Notes: generated by a model not told the origin, from the sequence alone. A stretch of 21,469 nucleotides of DNA from Brevundimonas sp. UBA986 (GCA_002292165.1 DBBK01000144.1:1-21469); one strand, 5' to 3'. Positions 7,856 through 15,357 are shown, counted from the first letter of the stretch. Translations and numbers: made by a program.

Positions 7856-7883
7856 TTGACGACCGTTCTTTATGAAATATATT
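7856..7883 (+). promoter_or_regulatory. Sigma70-type promoter of the S41 peptidase-MarR unit
   Basis: TTGACG (7856-7861) and TATATT (7878-7883) are 16 bases apart, the best promoter match in the window. The -10 lies inside the 28-bp palindrome at 7872-7899, so a protein bound there would block RNA polymerase. Transcription would start near 7890, about 23 bases before the chosen ATG at 7913. Confidence 0.65.
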
Positions 7884-7899
7884 GCGCAATATATTTCAT
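7872..7899. promoter_or_regulatory. Perfect 28-bp palindrome, candidate MarR operator
   Basis: The left arm ATGAAATATATTGC is followed without spacer by its exact complement GCAATATATTTCAT. The sequence is very AT-rich for this genome except for a central TTGCGCAA, the usual form of a site for a dimeric winged-helix regulator. The MarR gene that ends this operon is the obvious candidate to bind it. It overlaps the -10 element of the promoter. Confidence 0.75.
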
Positions 7900-7912
7900 G
7901 ATTGGGTTTTCA

Positions 7913-9205
7913 ATGTCGTCACGTGTTTCCCTACTGCTGTCCGCCATCTTCGCGGTGGCGCCGGCCTCGGTGTTCGCGCAGACCCTCGATCTTCCGGCGC
8001 AGCGCGAGGTCGTTTCTCATCTCGAAGAGGCGTTGAAGCAGAACTACGTCTTTCCCGACCGTATCCCCGCCATTTCCGCCGAGCTCGGCAGACGCCTTGG
8101 ATCCGGACCTGTCGAGAGCGCGCCTTTCGCCGCCAGTCTCGCCCAGGGGCTGGTCAAGGCAAGCAACGATCTGCATTTCGCCGTGGCCTTCGATCCTGAC
8201 GCCGTCGCGGCCCAACAGCGGGCGAAGGCGAACGGCGAGGAAACGACAGAGGAGCAGCGCGACAGCGAGCGGGCGGCCAATTTCGGCTATCGGGATGCGC
8301 GACGGCTCGACGGCGGCCTGGCCTATATCCGCTTCGACTTCTTCGCCGACCCGCAGTACGCCCAGGAGACGGCTGTCGGGGCCATGCGGTTCACCGAGGG
8401 CGCCAAGGGGATCATCATCGACCTACGCTACAACAACGGCGGCGTTCTGGAGATGGCGCAGCTGCTGATGAGCTACCTCTGCGCTGCCGGCAAGGAACAG
8501 AAATTCTTCGACTATTTCTACAACAAGGATGGAGTTCGGGTTGAGCGAAGCCAGTGGAGCCTCGCCGCCGTGCCGGGCCAAAGGCTTGGAGATGTTCCCG
8601 TCGTGGTCCTGACGGGATCGACCTCGTTTTCCGCGGCGGAATGGATGGCGTTCTCGTTGCAGAAGCTCGGTCGAGCGACCGTGATCGGCGAGCGAACTGC
8701 GGGCGGCGCGCATCCGGTCAACAGCGTGCCGATCGACGACCGCTTCATGCTGCAGGTCCCGATCGGCCAGATCCGGGACCCGGTCGACGGCAAGGATTTC
8801 GAGGGCGTCGGCGTTGCGCCGGACATCGCCGTGCCGGCTTCTGACGCCCTGCTGACTGCGCAGAAATTTCTGCTGCAGAGCCGGGCGGAGGCGGGCGACG
8901 CCGACGCGAAGTGGGCCTTGGTCCCGATCGCGTTCGCGCTCTCGGGGGAGACTACCACCCCGGCGGATCTGGATGAGGCGGTCGGCGCCTACGAGGGGCG
9001 GACCCTGGTCCGAACGCCGACGGGTCTGTCCTACCGCTGGCGCGGGCATTTCGTGCTTGAGCTCGATCCGATCGGCGAGGATTGGTTTGCGGTCGAGGGG
9101 ACGGATGACTACCGGTTCCGGCTGGTGCGCGAGAACGGCCGGGTGAGCGGCCTGGAGCGCGTGTTCAAGTCTGGCGAGGCGATTGCCTACCGCCGTCTGG
9201 ATTGA
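7913..9205 (+). CDS. Exported S41-family peptidase (tricorn/IRBP-like, no PDZ domain)
   Basis: From the ATG at 7913 the protein has 430 residues and begins with a signal peptide (MSSRVSLLLSAIFAVAPASV, cleavage after FA22). An earlier in-frame ATG at 7898 overlaps the palindrome edge and would add five residues. Residues 27-93 form an N-terminal helical domain like that of IRBP-type S41 proteins, ending in NDLHFAV with His88. The core has IIIDLRYNNGG (167-177), LTGSTSFSAAEW with probable nucleophile Ser240, and GERTAGGAHP with Glu260; His88, Ser240 and Glu260 match the tricorn-type catalytic set rather than the Ser-Lys dyad of CtpA. No PDZ domain lies between. The last 75 residues (YEGRTLVRTPTGLSYRWRGH onward) resemble a DUF3471-like beta domain. 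It shares an operon with the MarR gene 15 bases downstream. The substrate is unknown; a periplasmic role is inferred. Confidence 0.85.
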   Translation: MSSRVSLLLSAIFAVAPASVFAQTLDLPAQREVVSHLEEALKQNYVFPDRIPAISAELGRRLGSGPVESAPFAASLAQGLVKASNDLHFAVAFDPDAVAAQQRAKANGEETTEEQRDSERAANFGYRDARRLDGGLAYIRFDFFADPQYAQETAVGAMRFTEGAKGIIIDLRYNNGGVLEMAQLLMSYLCAAGKEQKFFDYFYNKDGVRVERSQWSLAAVPGQRLGDVPVVVLTGSTSFSAAEWMAFSLQKLGRATVIGERTAGGAHPVNSVPIDDRFMLQVPIGQIRDPVDGKDFEGVGVAPDIAVPASDALLTAQKFLLQSRAEAGDADAKWALVPIAFALSGETTTPADLDEAVGAYEGRTLVRTPTGLSYRWRGHFVLELDPIGEDWFAVEGTDDYRFRLVRENGRVSGLERVFKSGEAIAYRRLD

Positions 9206-9220
9206 GGAGCTGTTGGACGA

Positions 9221-9676
9221 ATGACCGGGTTGAACCGCACCTTTCTGGGCCTGCTCAGCGAACAGTTGAGCGACCTGATCGAGCAGCAGTCGGCCGAGGT
9301 GTTCAGGCGCGCCGGCCTCGTCATCCCGGTCAAGTCCGCCTCCCTGCTGGGCGCTGTCGCGTCGCTGGGGCCGGTCTCTGTCTCCGATCTGGTGCGCGCC
9401 CTGAACCGGTCGCACCAGCTCATTCAGCAGAAGATGCCGAAGCTGGTGGCTCTGGGCCTCGTCACACGCCGGCCCGACCCTGAGGACCAGCGCGCCGTCC
9501 TGATCGAGATCACCGACAAGGGGCGCGAACAACTGGCCCTGTTCGAAGGCCTCACCCAGGCCTTCGAACGCGCCTATGCCGGGATGGAGAAGGAGGCGGG
9601 GCCGGTGTTCGACGCCCTGAACCGGGCCATCCTCGCCCTCAAGGCCCGGCCCCTGGTCGACCGTATGGATATCTGA
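9221..9676 (+). CDS. MarR-family transcriptional regulator
   Basis: A 151-residue winged-helix regulator. The DNA-binding region is VSVSDLVRALNRSHQLIQQ (about 52-70), with the wing DPEDQRAVLIEIT and then DKGREQL, the pattern shared by MarR proteins. Flanking helices would form the dimer interface. A GAGGAG ribosome binding site (9204-9209) overlaps the peptidase stop codon, so the two genes are one transcription unit. The strong palindrome on the unit's promoter suggests autorepression and co-regulation of the peptidase. The ligand that would release it is unknown. No cysteine is visible in the sequence, which argues against a thiol-based oxidant sensor of the OhrR type. Confidence 0.9.
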   Translation: MTGLNRTFLGLLSEQLSDLIEQQSAEVFRRAGLVIPVKSASLLGAVASLGPVSVSDLVRALNRSHQLIQQKMPKLVALGLVTRRPDPEDQRAVLIEITDKGREQLALFEGLTQAFERAYAGMEKEAGPVFDALNRAILALKARPLVDRMDI

Positions 9677-9751
9677 GGGCCCGTCACCGACCGTCGAAAT
9701 GAAACACCTTCGAGGGTTCCAAATCGAAGCCGAGGCGTTAGACCCGGCTCA

Positions 9752-10744
9752 ATGAGCGCCTCTCTCGTCAATCCTCTCGATCACGCCGTCGCCGCCGGAC
9801 AGAAGGTCGTCGCCATGGACGCCGCCATGGTGGCCAAGCTGACCGACATGGCGGGCGACTTCGCCGTCAGCGCCGTGATCGCCATCCTGATCCTGATCGC
9901 GACCGTCTTTGTCTCGCGCTGGGCGGCGTCGGGGACGCGGCGGGCTCTGGGCCGGGTGAGGGGCTTCCGCCACGATCCGACGGTGCTCAGCTTCGCCGTG
10001 CAGGTGGTGCGGGTGCTGGTCCTGCTGATCGGCGTCATCGCCGTGCTGCAGCGGCTGGGCGTGCAGACCACCTCGATCATCGCCGTCCTCGGCGCAGCCT
10101 CCCTGGCCGTCGGTCTGGCGCTGCAGGGCACGCTGTCGAACGTGGCGGCGGGCGTCATGCTTCTGGTGCTGCGGCCCTATCGCGTCGGCGACCTCATCAA
10201 CATCAACGGCAATATCGGCAAGGTTCAGCGGCTGGACCTGTTCACGACCCAGCTGATCGACGCCAACAACGTCAAGATCGTGGTGCCCAACTCCAAGGTC
10301 TTTGACGGCACCATCCTGAACCTGTCCGGCCAGCGGACGCGGCGGATGGAGCTGAAGATCGGCGTCGGCTACGGCGCCAACCTCAGCCAGGCGCGCGACG
10401 TTCTGGTCGCGGCGGCGGCGGCGCATGAAAAGGTACTGCCCGATCCCGCGCCCTGGGCGGGGGTCACCAATCTGCTGGACAGCTCGGTCGAGGTGACGCT
10501 GCAGGCCTGGACCCTGTCGGGCGACTACTGGCAGGCCAAGGCCGATGTGCTTCAGGCCGCCAAGGAGGCCCTGGACGAGGCCGGGATCGAAATCCCGTTC
10601 CCGCATCAGGTCGCCGTCCCCTATGCGCCTGAAGAGGGCGCGCCCGAGTATGACGAGACAGCCGCGGCGCGGAGGCGTAAGCCCGGCAAACCCACGTACG
10701 AGACGTCAGCGGACAACCGCGGCGCAGACCAGAGTGAAGGCTAG
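9752..10744 (+). CDS. Small-conductance mechanosensitive channel, MscS family
   Basis: A 330-residue channel that opens under membrane tension during osmotic downshock. Three membrane segments are visible: about 36-55, about 78-100 and the pore helix 107-141, with the glycine/alanine-rich AASLAVGLALQGTLSNVAAG of MscS TM3. The beta domain signature RPYRVGDLININGNIGKV and VVPNSKVFDGTILNLSG follow. The cytoplasmic C-terminal domain ends in a charged, probably disordered tail (AAARRRKPGKPTYETSADN). Length and topology match E. coli MscS plus about 40 residues. The threonine aldolase-like gene begins seven bases after the stop, so the two are probably one operon. Confidence 0.93.
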   Translation: MSASLVNPLDHAVAAGQKVVAMDAAMVAKLTDMAGDFAVSAVIAILILIATVFVSRWAASGTRRALGRVRGFRHDPTVLSFAVQVVRVLVLLIGVIAVLQRLGVQTTSIIAVLGAASLAVGLALQGTLSNVAAGVMLLVLRPYRVGDLININGNIGKVQRLDLFTTQLIDANNVKIVVPNSKVFDGTILNLSGQRTRRMELKIGVGYGANLSQARDVLVAAAAAHEKVLPDPAPWAGVTNLLDSSVEVTLQAWTLSGDYWQAKADVLQAAKEALDEAGIEIPFPHQVAVPYAPEEGAPEYDETAAARRRKPGKPTYETSADNRGADQSEG

Positions 10745-10751
10745 GGCGGGC

Positions 10752-11768
10752 ATGCGTTACGACTTCGGATCCGACAACACCGCCGGCATGGCCCCGGCGG
10801 CGCTTCAGGCCGTGATCGAGGCCAACTCGGGCTTTGCGAAGGCCTATGGGGCTGACGAGACGACGGCGCGCGCCGCCGACCAGATCCGCCAGAGGCTGGA
10901 CGCCGACGCCGAGATCCGCTTCGTCTTCTCGGGCACGGCGGCCAACGCCATCGCCCTGTCGATGCTGGCCTTCCCGTTCGAGGCGGTGCTGGCCCATCAG
11001 GCGGCCCACGTCTGCACCGACGAGACGGGCGCGCCGGGCTTCTTCGGTCAGGGCGTCGGCCTCATCGGCTTGCCGGGGATGTCGGGCAAGATCGACAAGC
11101 GCGCGCTGGAGGCCGCCCTGTCCGAGCCGGTGGTCGGCCATCGCCAGCCCGCGGCCGCCCTGTCGCTGACCCAGTCCACCGAATACGGCACGGTCTATAC
11201 CGAGGAAGAACTGCGCCACCTGATCGAGCCGGTGAAGGCGATGGGCTATGGAGTGCATCTGGACGGGGCCCGGCTGGCCAATGCGGCGGCGGCGGGCTTC
11301 GACCTGACCCAGATCCCACGCCTCGGCGTCGACATCCTCGTCTTCGGCGGGGCCAAGGCCGGCGCCAACGGGACCGAGGCCATCGTCCTGTTCGACAAGT
11401 CGCTGGCAAGGCGTCTGGACAACCGGCTGAAGCAGGCCGGGCAGACGGCGTCCAAGGGCCGCTTCCTCGCCGCGCCCTTCCTCGGCCTGCTGGAATCGAA
11501 CGCCTGGGAGGACGGCGCCGCCCACGCCAATCTGATGGCCCAGCGGCTGGCCGACGGCATCGAGGCCCGCTCGCCCTTCGTCCTGGCCCACCCGGTCGAG
11601 GCCAACGCCGTCTTCGTTCGCATGCCGGAGGAGGCCCACGCTCGCCTCAACGCGCTGGGCTGGGCCTGCTACCGCTTCGACGACGGCTCGGTCCGCTTCG
11701 TCTGCTCGTGGCAGACGGAAGAGGCGGTGGTGGATGAGGTGATCGAGGCGATTTCGACGCTCGGTTAG
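10752..11768 (+). CDS. ltaE: Low-specificity L-threonine aldolase-like PLP enzyme
   Basis: A 338-residue fold-type I PLP enzyme of the beta-eliminating lyase/threonine aldolase family, cleaving L-threonine or allo-threonine to glycine and acetaldehyde. Motifs are MRYDFGSDNTAGMAPA at the N-terminus, FVFSGTAANAIALS (57-70), HVCTDETGAPGFF (86-98), GVHLDGARLANA (167-178, Asp171 and Arg174 for the cofactor) and FGGAKAGANGTEA with probable PLP lysine Lys202. I chose the ATG at 10752 because the family N-terminus starts there; the frame stays open further upstream inside mscS, but that part is not homologous. The stop TAG overlaps the stop of the converging phosphodiesterase gene in the bases TTAG. 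Confidence 0.88.
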   Translation: MRYDFGSDNTAGMAPAALQAVIEANSGFAKAYGADETTARAADQIRQRLDADAEIRFVFSGTAANAIALSMLAFPFEAVLAHQAAHVCTDETGAPGFFGQGVGLIGLPGMSGKIDKRALEAALSEPVVGHRQPAAALSLTQSTEYGTVYTEEELRHLIEPVKAMGYGVHLDGARLANAAAAGFDLTQIPRLGVDILVFGGAKAGANGTEAIVLFDKSLARRLDNRLKQAGQTASKGRFLAAPFLGLLESNAWEDGAAHANLMAQRLADGIEARSPFVLAHPVEANAVFVRMPEEAHARLNALGWACYRFDDGSVRFVCSWQTEEAVVDEVIEAISTLG

Positions 11769-12820
11769 GGCCTGAACGCCTCAACCGCGATCCCGGGGAA
11801 GTCCGAGAAGACCGCGTCGACGCCCAGATCGCGGAACTGCCTGAGCTGCCCCGTCAGATCGCCATGGTCGGCCATGGCCTCGCCACGGCGCAGCTCGGTC
11901 GGCAGGAAGGCGTTCTCGGCGCGGAAGGTCCAGGACACCACCTTCAGCCCCGCCGCATGGGCGTCCGGGATGAGGGATGTCGCGGGCAGGGAGACGCCGT
12001 CCGGGCCGCGCGGGACGATCATCGCCGTTTCGACGCCAATGGCCCCGGCATAGGCCCGGATCGTCTTCAGCCCCTCGGGCGTCGCCATGGCGGCATAGGT
12101 CAGGCCGGGCTTGTCGACCGGGCCGCCCGCGCCGCTCATCAGCTGCAGCAGGGACGAATGGATGCGGCCCGACAGCCGTTCCAACGGTCCGACCTCGAAA
12201 CACTGAATCAGGATCGGGGCCTCGGCGCCGGTCAGGCCCAGCCGTTCCAGCATGGCGACGAAACCGTCCTCCATCAGTAGGCCGATGGACGCGAAATACG
12301 AGGGGTGCTTGAGCTCGGGCGCGACGGAAATGGTCCGGCCGGTGCGGGCCGAACCGGCTCGGGCGATCGCGACCACCTCGTCGAAGGTCAGGATGCCGTC
12401 CTGGCCGTCGAAGGCGGTGTTGGCCGGGCGGAAGGCGGGCAGACGCTCGCGCGCCTTCAGCGTCCGCAGCTCGGCCAGGGTGAAGTCCTCGGTGAACCAG
12501 CCGGTGGTCGAGACGCCGTCGATGACCTTGGTCGTCTTGCGGTCGGCGAACTCGGGATGGGCCGCGACGTCGGTGGTGCCGCCGATCTCGTTCTCGTGCC
12601 GGACGACGAAGGCGCCGTCCTTCGACATCACCAGATCGGGCTCGATGAAATCGGCGCCCTGTTCGATGGCCAGCTCATAGGCCGCGCGAGTGTGCTCGGG
12701 CCGCAGCCCCGAGGCGCCGCGGTGGGCGATGACGACGGGATGGTTCTGTGCCGGAGACTGGGCCAGTGCGGGCGCTCCCGTCAGCAGGAGAAGGGCGGCG
12801 GTCAGGATGGCGCGGATCAT
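11765..12820 (-). CDS. glpQ: Exported glycerophosphodiester phosphodiesterase
   Basis: A 351-residue GlpQ-type enzyme that hydrolyses glycerophosphodiesters to glycerol 3-phosphate and an alcohol, probably in the periplasm. It has a signal peptide (MIRAILTAALLLLTGAPALA, cleavage before QSPA). The GDPD signature is complete: VVIAHRGASGLRPEHTRAAY (His33, Arg34, Glu42), GADFIEPDLVMSKDG (Glu60, Asp62) and VVRHENEI (His75). Later VAPELKHPSYF and AVFSDFPGIAVEAF are also typical. It follows suhB on the same strand, separated by 53 bases holding a strong hairpin, so it may have its own promoter or be attenuated. No good ribosome binding site is seen. The stop overlaps that of the converging threonine aldolase-like gene. 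Confidence 0.93.
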   Translation of the reverse strand: MIRAILTAALLLLTGAPALAQSPAQNHPVVIAHRGASGLRPEHTRAAYELAIEQGADFIEPDLVMSKDGAFVVRHENEIGGTTDVAAHPEFADRKTTKVIDGVSTTGWFTEDFTLAELRTLKARERLPAFRPANTAFDGQDGILTFDEVVAIARAGSARTGRTISVAPELKHPSYFASIGLLMEDGFVAMLERLGLTGAEAPILIQCFEVGPLERLSGRIHSSLLQLMSGAGGPVDKPGLTYAAMATPEGLKTIRAYAGAIGVETAMIVPRGPDGVSLPATSLIPDAHAAGLKVVSWTFRAENAFLPTELRRGEAMADHGDLTGQLRQFRDLGVDAVFSDFPGIAVEAFRP

Positions 12821-12837
12821 GGCCCATGGGTAGGGCA

Positions 12838-12869
12838 GGGGCGCGACAGGTTGGTGAACCTGTCGCCCC
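12838..12869 (-). terminator. Hairpin after suhB, candidate terminator or attenuator
   Basis: On the minus strand GGGGCGACAGGTT, a CACC loop and AACCTGTCGCGCCCC form a stem of 13 pairs with a two-base bulge. It begins four bases after the suhB stop codon. No U-run follows, so it may terminate weakly, protect the suhB transcript end, or attenuate read-through into the phosphodiesterase gene that starts 18 bases later. Confidence 0.5.
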
Positions 12870-12873
12870 GAAA

Positions 12874-13680
12874 TCAGGCGGCCTGAAGCACCTTGCGCAG
12901 CTGCGGGTGCAGTTCGGTGTTGGCGGCCAGAACCGACGAACCGGTCTTGGGATCGCCGTCCTGCTCGATGGTGGTGACCAGACCGCCGGCTTCGGTGACG
13001 AACAGGATGCCCGCCGCCACGTCCCAGGGCTTCAGGTTACGCTCGAAGAAGGCATCGTAGCGGCCGCAGGCGACCCAGGCGAAGTCCAGTGCGGCGGAGC
13101 CCAGACGGCGGATGCCGGCGGTGCGCTGGCCGATGGCGTGGATGTCCTTGATCGACTGGGCGTGGCCCGATTTCCCGATGAAGGGCAGGCCGGTCGAGAT
13201 CAGGCTTTCCGACAGGTCGCGGCGGCCGGCGACGCGGATACGCTGGTCGTTCAGATAGCAGCCCTTGCCCTTTTCGGCCCAGAACAGCTCGTTCATGACG
13301 GGGTTGTAGGTGACGCCGGCGACGATCTCGGACGAGCCGTCCGGGGCGAAGCGCTCCAGCCCCACGGTGATCGCGAAGTGGGGGATGGCGTGCATGAAGT
13401 TGGTCGTGCCGTCGATCGGGTCGACGATCCAGCGGTGCGACTTGTCGGTGCCCTCAATCAGGCCGCGCTCCTCGCCGAGGAAGCTGTAGCCGGGGCGGGC
13501 CTTCATCAGCAGCTCGAACAGGGTGTCCTCGGCCTTGATGTCGGCCTGGGTGACGAAGTCGCCGGGACCCTTGCGCGAGACCTGCAGGTGACCGACTTCA
13601 CCGAAGTCGCGCAGCATCGGACGGGCGGTCTTGCGGACCGCGTCGGTCATGACGGAAACGAGGGCGGAGGCGAGGGCCAT
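12874..13680 (-). CDS. suhB: Inositol-1-monophosphatase family protein (SuhB)
   Basis: A 268-residue Mg-dependent phosphatase of the IMPase family. Motifs in order are FVTQADIKAEDTLF, YSFLGEERG, the catalytic WIVDPIDGTTNFMHAIPHFAITVGL and the C-terminal PWDVAAGILFVTEAGG, which together bind the metals and phosphate. Substrates may be myo-inositol 1-phosphate or similar sugar phosphates. E. coli SuhB also takes part in rRNA transcription antitermination with NusA; whether this applies here is unknown. AGGAG lies nine bases before the ATG. The leader contains a long hairpin (13697-13738), and efp lies upstream on the same strand. Confidence 0.95.
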   Translation of the reverse strand: MALASALVSVMTDAVRKTARPMLRDFGEVGHLQVSRKGPGDFVTQADIKAEDTLFELLMKARPGYSFLGEERGLIEGTDKSHRWIVDPIDGTTNFMHAIPHFAITVGLERFAPDGSSEIVAGVTYNPVMNELFWAEKGKGCYLNDQRIRVAGRRDLSESLISTGLPFIGKSGHAQSIKDIHAIGQRTAGIRRLGSAALDFAWVACGRYDAFFERNLKPWDVAAGILFVTEAGGLVTTIEQDGDPKTGSSVLAANTELHPQLRKVLQAA

Positions 13681-13696
13681 GGTCGGAATCTCCTGG

Positions 13697-13738
13697 TCCG
13701 TCTGTCCTTCAGAAGGCTGAAATGCCCGGACAGACGGA
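13697..13738 (-). other. Long hairpin in the suhB leader
   Basis: Arms TCCGTCTGTCC (13697-13707) and GGACAGACGGA (13728-13738) pair perfectly. Inside them TTCAG and CTGAA form a second stem closed by AAGG, leaving a six-base bulge. The minus-strand hairpin ends about ten bases upstream of the suhB start, beside its AGGAG site. No U-run follows, so a role in the suhB leader or in transcript stability is as likely as termination. Confidence 0.55.
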
Positions 13739-13751
13739 GAAGTTCATGTGC

Positions 13752-13773
13752 AAAGGCGCAGGACTGCGCCTTC
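13752..13773 (-). terminator. Intrinsic terminator of efp
   Basis: On the minus strand AAGGCGCA-GTCC-TGCGCCTT is an 8-bp GC-rich stem with a four-base loop, followed by TTTG. It starts about 20 bases after the efp stop codon. The short T-run makes it a modest but plausible Rho-independent terminator. Confidence 0.6.
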
Positions 13774-13793
13774 GATAGTTCGGTCCGTCAGGC

Positions 13794-14363
13794 CTATTCG
13801 GCGCGGCGGACGTATTCGCCGGTCGAGGTGTCGACGACGATGCGTTCGCCGGCCGACATATAGGGCGGGATCATGATGCGCACGCCGTTGTCGGCGATGG
13901 CGGGCTTGTAGGACGACGAGGCCGTCTGGCCCTTCACGGTCGGCTCGGTCTCGGCGACGGTCAGGGTGACCTGATCGGGCAGCGACAGACCGATGGGACG
14001 GTCTTCATGCATCTCGATGACGACCTTCATGCCGTCCTGCAGATAGGGGATCGAATCCTCGCCGACCCAGTCCTTCTGCAGTTCGATCTGCTCGTAGGTG
14101 GCGTCGTCCATGAAGACCAGGGCGTCACCCTGTTCGTACAGGTAGGAAAAGTCCTTCTGCTCCAGCGTGACGCGCTCGACCTTGTCTTCCGAACGGAAGC
14201 GTTCGTTCAGCTTGTTGCCGGTCTCGAGGTTCTTGGCCTCGACGTTGGCGAAGGCGCCGCCCTTGCCGGGCTTGACGTGGCTGGCCTTGGTGACGACCCA
14301 CAGGCCGCCGTTGTGCTGGAGCACCATGCCGGGCTTGATGGTGTTGCCGTTGATCTTCGCCAT
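13794..14363 (-). CDS. efp: Elongation factor P
   Basis: A 189-residue translation factor that relieves ribosome stalling at polyproline. All three domains are visible: the N-terminal KOW-like domain with HVKPGKGGAFANVEAKN, the middle OB domain (DFSYLYEQGDALVFMDDATYEQ) and the C-terminal domain with the EF-P signature KGQTASSSYKPAIADNG. Lys34 sits at the tip of the KPGKGG loop, where family members carry a lysine modification; no modification enzyme is in this window. I chose the ATG at 14363 (MAKINGN), as in Caulobacter EF-P, over a GTG three codons upstream. Neither has a strong ribosome binding site. It is a single gene followed by a terminator. Confidence 0.97.
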   Translation of the reverse strand: MAKINGNTIKPGMVLQHNGGLWVVTKASHVKPGKGGAFANVEAKNLETGNKLNERFRSEDKVERVTLEQKDFSYLYEQGDALVFMDDATYEQIELQKDWVGEDSIPYLQDGMKVVIEMHEDRPIGLSLPDQVTLTVAETEPTVKGQTASSSYKPAIADNGVRIMIPPYMSAGERIVVDTSTGEYVRRAE

Positions 14364-14487
14364 GAGATTCACTGTCTGAGGGGCGCAGCCGGTCCCGTGA
14401 CGGGCGCGCGAAAGAGGGCGCGATCCCTAGAGGAAGCCGGTCGAAAGGGCAACCCGGGGCTGACGGAGGGTCAGTGAAGCGTGGGCC

Positions 14488-15048
14488 CTAGTGCAGCGTG
14501 CGTCCGTCGGCGGTGTGGCGGGCCTTGCGCTGGATGAAGTTGGCGACCCGGGTGCCGGATCCCATGGGGGCGGCCATCTTGCCCGCGCCCTCGTCCAGCT
14601 TGCGGGCCTCGAAGGCGAAGGCGGCGGCCAGGCCGGCCGAGGACATGGCGGCGGCGATCTGGCTGCGCATCGAGGCCGGGCGCAGGCCCAGCCAGACGGC
14701 GTTGATCGTCTGGGCCGCGAACCACAGACCCATGGCCAGGGACCGCTCGCGGCTGGCCGGGGCGTTCCAGACCCGCACCGCCGACAGGGTCGTCGCCGAG
14801 AAGACGGCCGGCAGGATCAGGCTGAAGGCGCCGCGGGGCTTTTCCATCACCGGGGCGGCCCGGTCGAGCAAATGGCGTTCGGTGCGTTTGGGCTTCAGCG
14901 TATTGGAGGCCAGCGCGGTGGCCAGAAGGGCGAAGCCGACGGTCAGGACGATGCCGGTCGCGACATGGGCGCCGCTACGGCCCTCGGAGTTGAGCAGGTC
15001 CGTCGCCTGGTCCTGCACATCGTCGATCAGTTCGTCTATCGCGCTCAT
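14488..15048 (-). CDS. Divergent TspO/MBR-like membrane protein
   Basis: A 186-residue protein with four or five hydrophobic segments. The middle and end align by eye with TspO: a loop after LKPKRTERHLLDRAAPV, then SLAMGLWFAAQTINAVWLGLR (the WxxQxxxNxxW pattern of TspO helix 3), and AGKMAAPMGSGTRVANFI where TspO has a PYLxWxxFAxxLN pattern. TspO proteins bind porphyrins and sterols and act as outer-membrane or plasma-membrane sensors. Trp residues are few here and an N-terminal extension (MSAIDELIDDVQDQATDLLN) precedes the first segment, so this is a distant member at best. GGGAG lies nine bases before the ATG. It follows the DUF2975-XRE pair on the same strand after 72 bases. Confidence 0.6.
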   Translation of the reverse strand: MSAIDELIDDVQDQATDLLNSEGRSGAHVATGIVLTVGFALLATALASNTLKPKRTERHLLDRAAPVMEKPRGAFSLILPAVFSATTLSAVRVWNAPASRERSLAMGLWFAAQTINAVWLGLRPASMRSQIAAAMSSAGLAAAFAFEARKLDEGAGKMAAPMGSGTRVANFIQRKARHTADGRTLH

Positions 15049-15120
15049 GCCCGTCGTCTCCCGGTAGCCCGCCTGAGCAATGAGCGGGACCCGGATCAGT
15101 TCCGCCTGCTCTTCATCGGC

Positions 15121-15357
15121 TTATTCCTCGTCAGTATGACGAAGGTCTTCCGGATCGAACGCATAGTCCAGCAGGTCGCCGGGGCGGCAGTCGAGGGTGG
15201 CGCAGAGCTTCGCCAAAGTGCGGAAGCGGATGCCCTTCACCTTGCCCGAACGGAACAGGGACAGCTGGGTCTCGGACAGGCCGACCTCGGCGGCGAGGTC
15301 GCGGGCCTTGAGGCCCTTCTTCACGATCAGGGCGTCGAGGGTCACGCGGACGGGCAT
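15121..15357 (-). CDS. XRE/Cro-family helix-turn-helix regulator (YozG-like)
   Basis: A 78-residue protein that is almost entirely one helix-turn-helix domain: LDALIVKKGLKARDLAAEVG followed by LSETQLSLFRSGKVKGIRFRTLAKLCATLDCRPGDLLDY. Small Cro/C1-type regulators of this kind are regularly paired with DUF2975 membrane proteins, as with Bacillus YozG and YoaS. Its ATG overlaps the stop of the DUF2975 gene by one base (TGATG), so the pair is translationally coupled. It may bind the inverted repeat at 15888-15910 in the divergent promoter region; that is inference. Confidence 0.9.
   Translation of the reverse strand: MPVRVTLDALIVKKGLKARDLAAEVGLSETQLSLFRSGKVKGIRFRTLAKLCATLDCRPGDLLDYAFDPEDLRHTDEE

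Noticed and set aside
8423..9532. A 369-codon minus-strand frame across the S41 peptidase and MarR genes
   Set aside because: The composition is Arg/Gln/Asp/His-rich, as in a mirrored GC-rich frame, and both genes on the plus strand are complete and conserved.
10545..10751. Upstream extension of the threonine aldolase-like gene into mscS
   Set aside because: The added residues are Arg/Pro/Ser-rich and out of frame with mscS; the family N-terminus starts at 10752.
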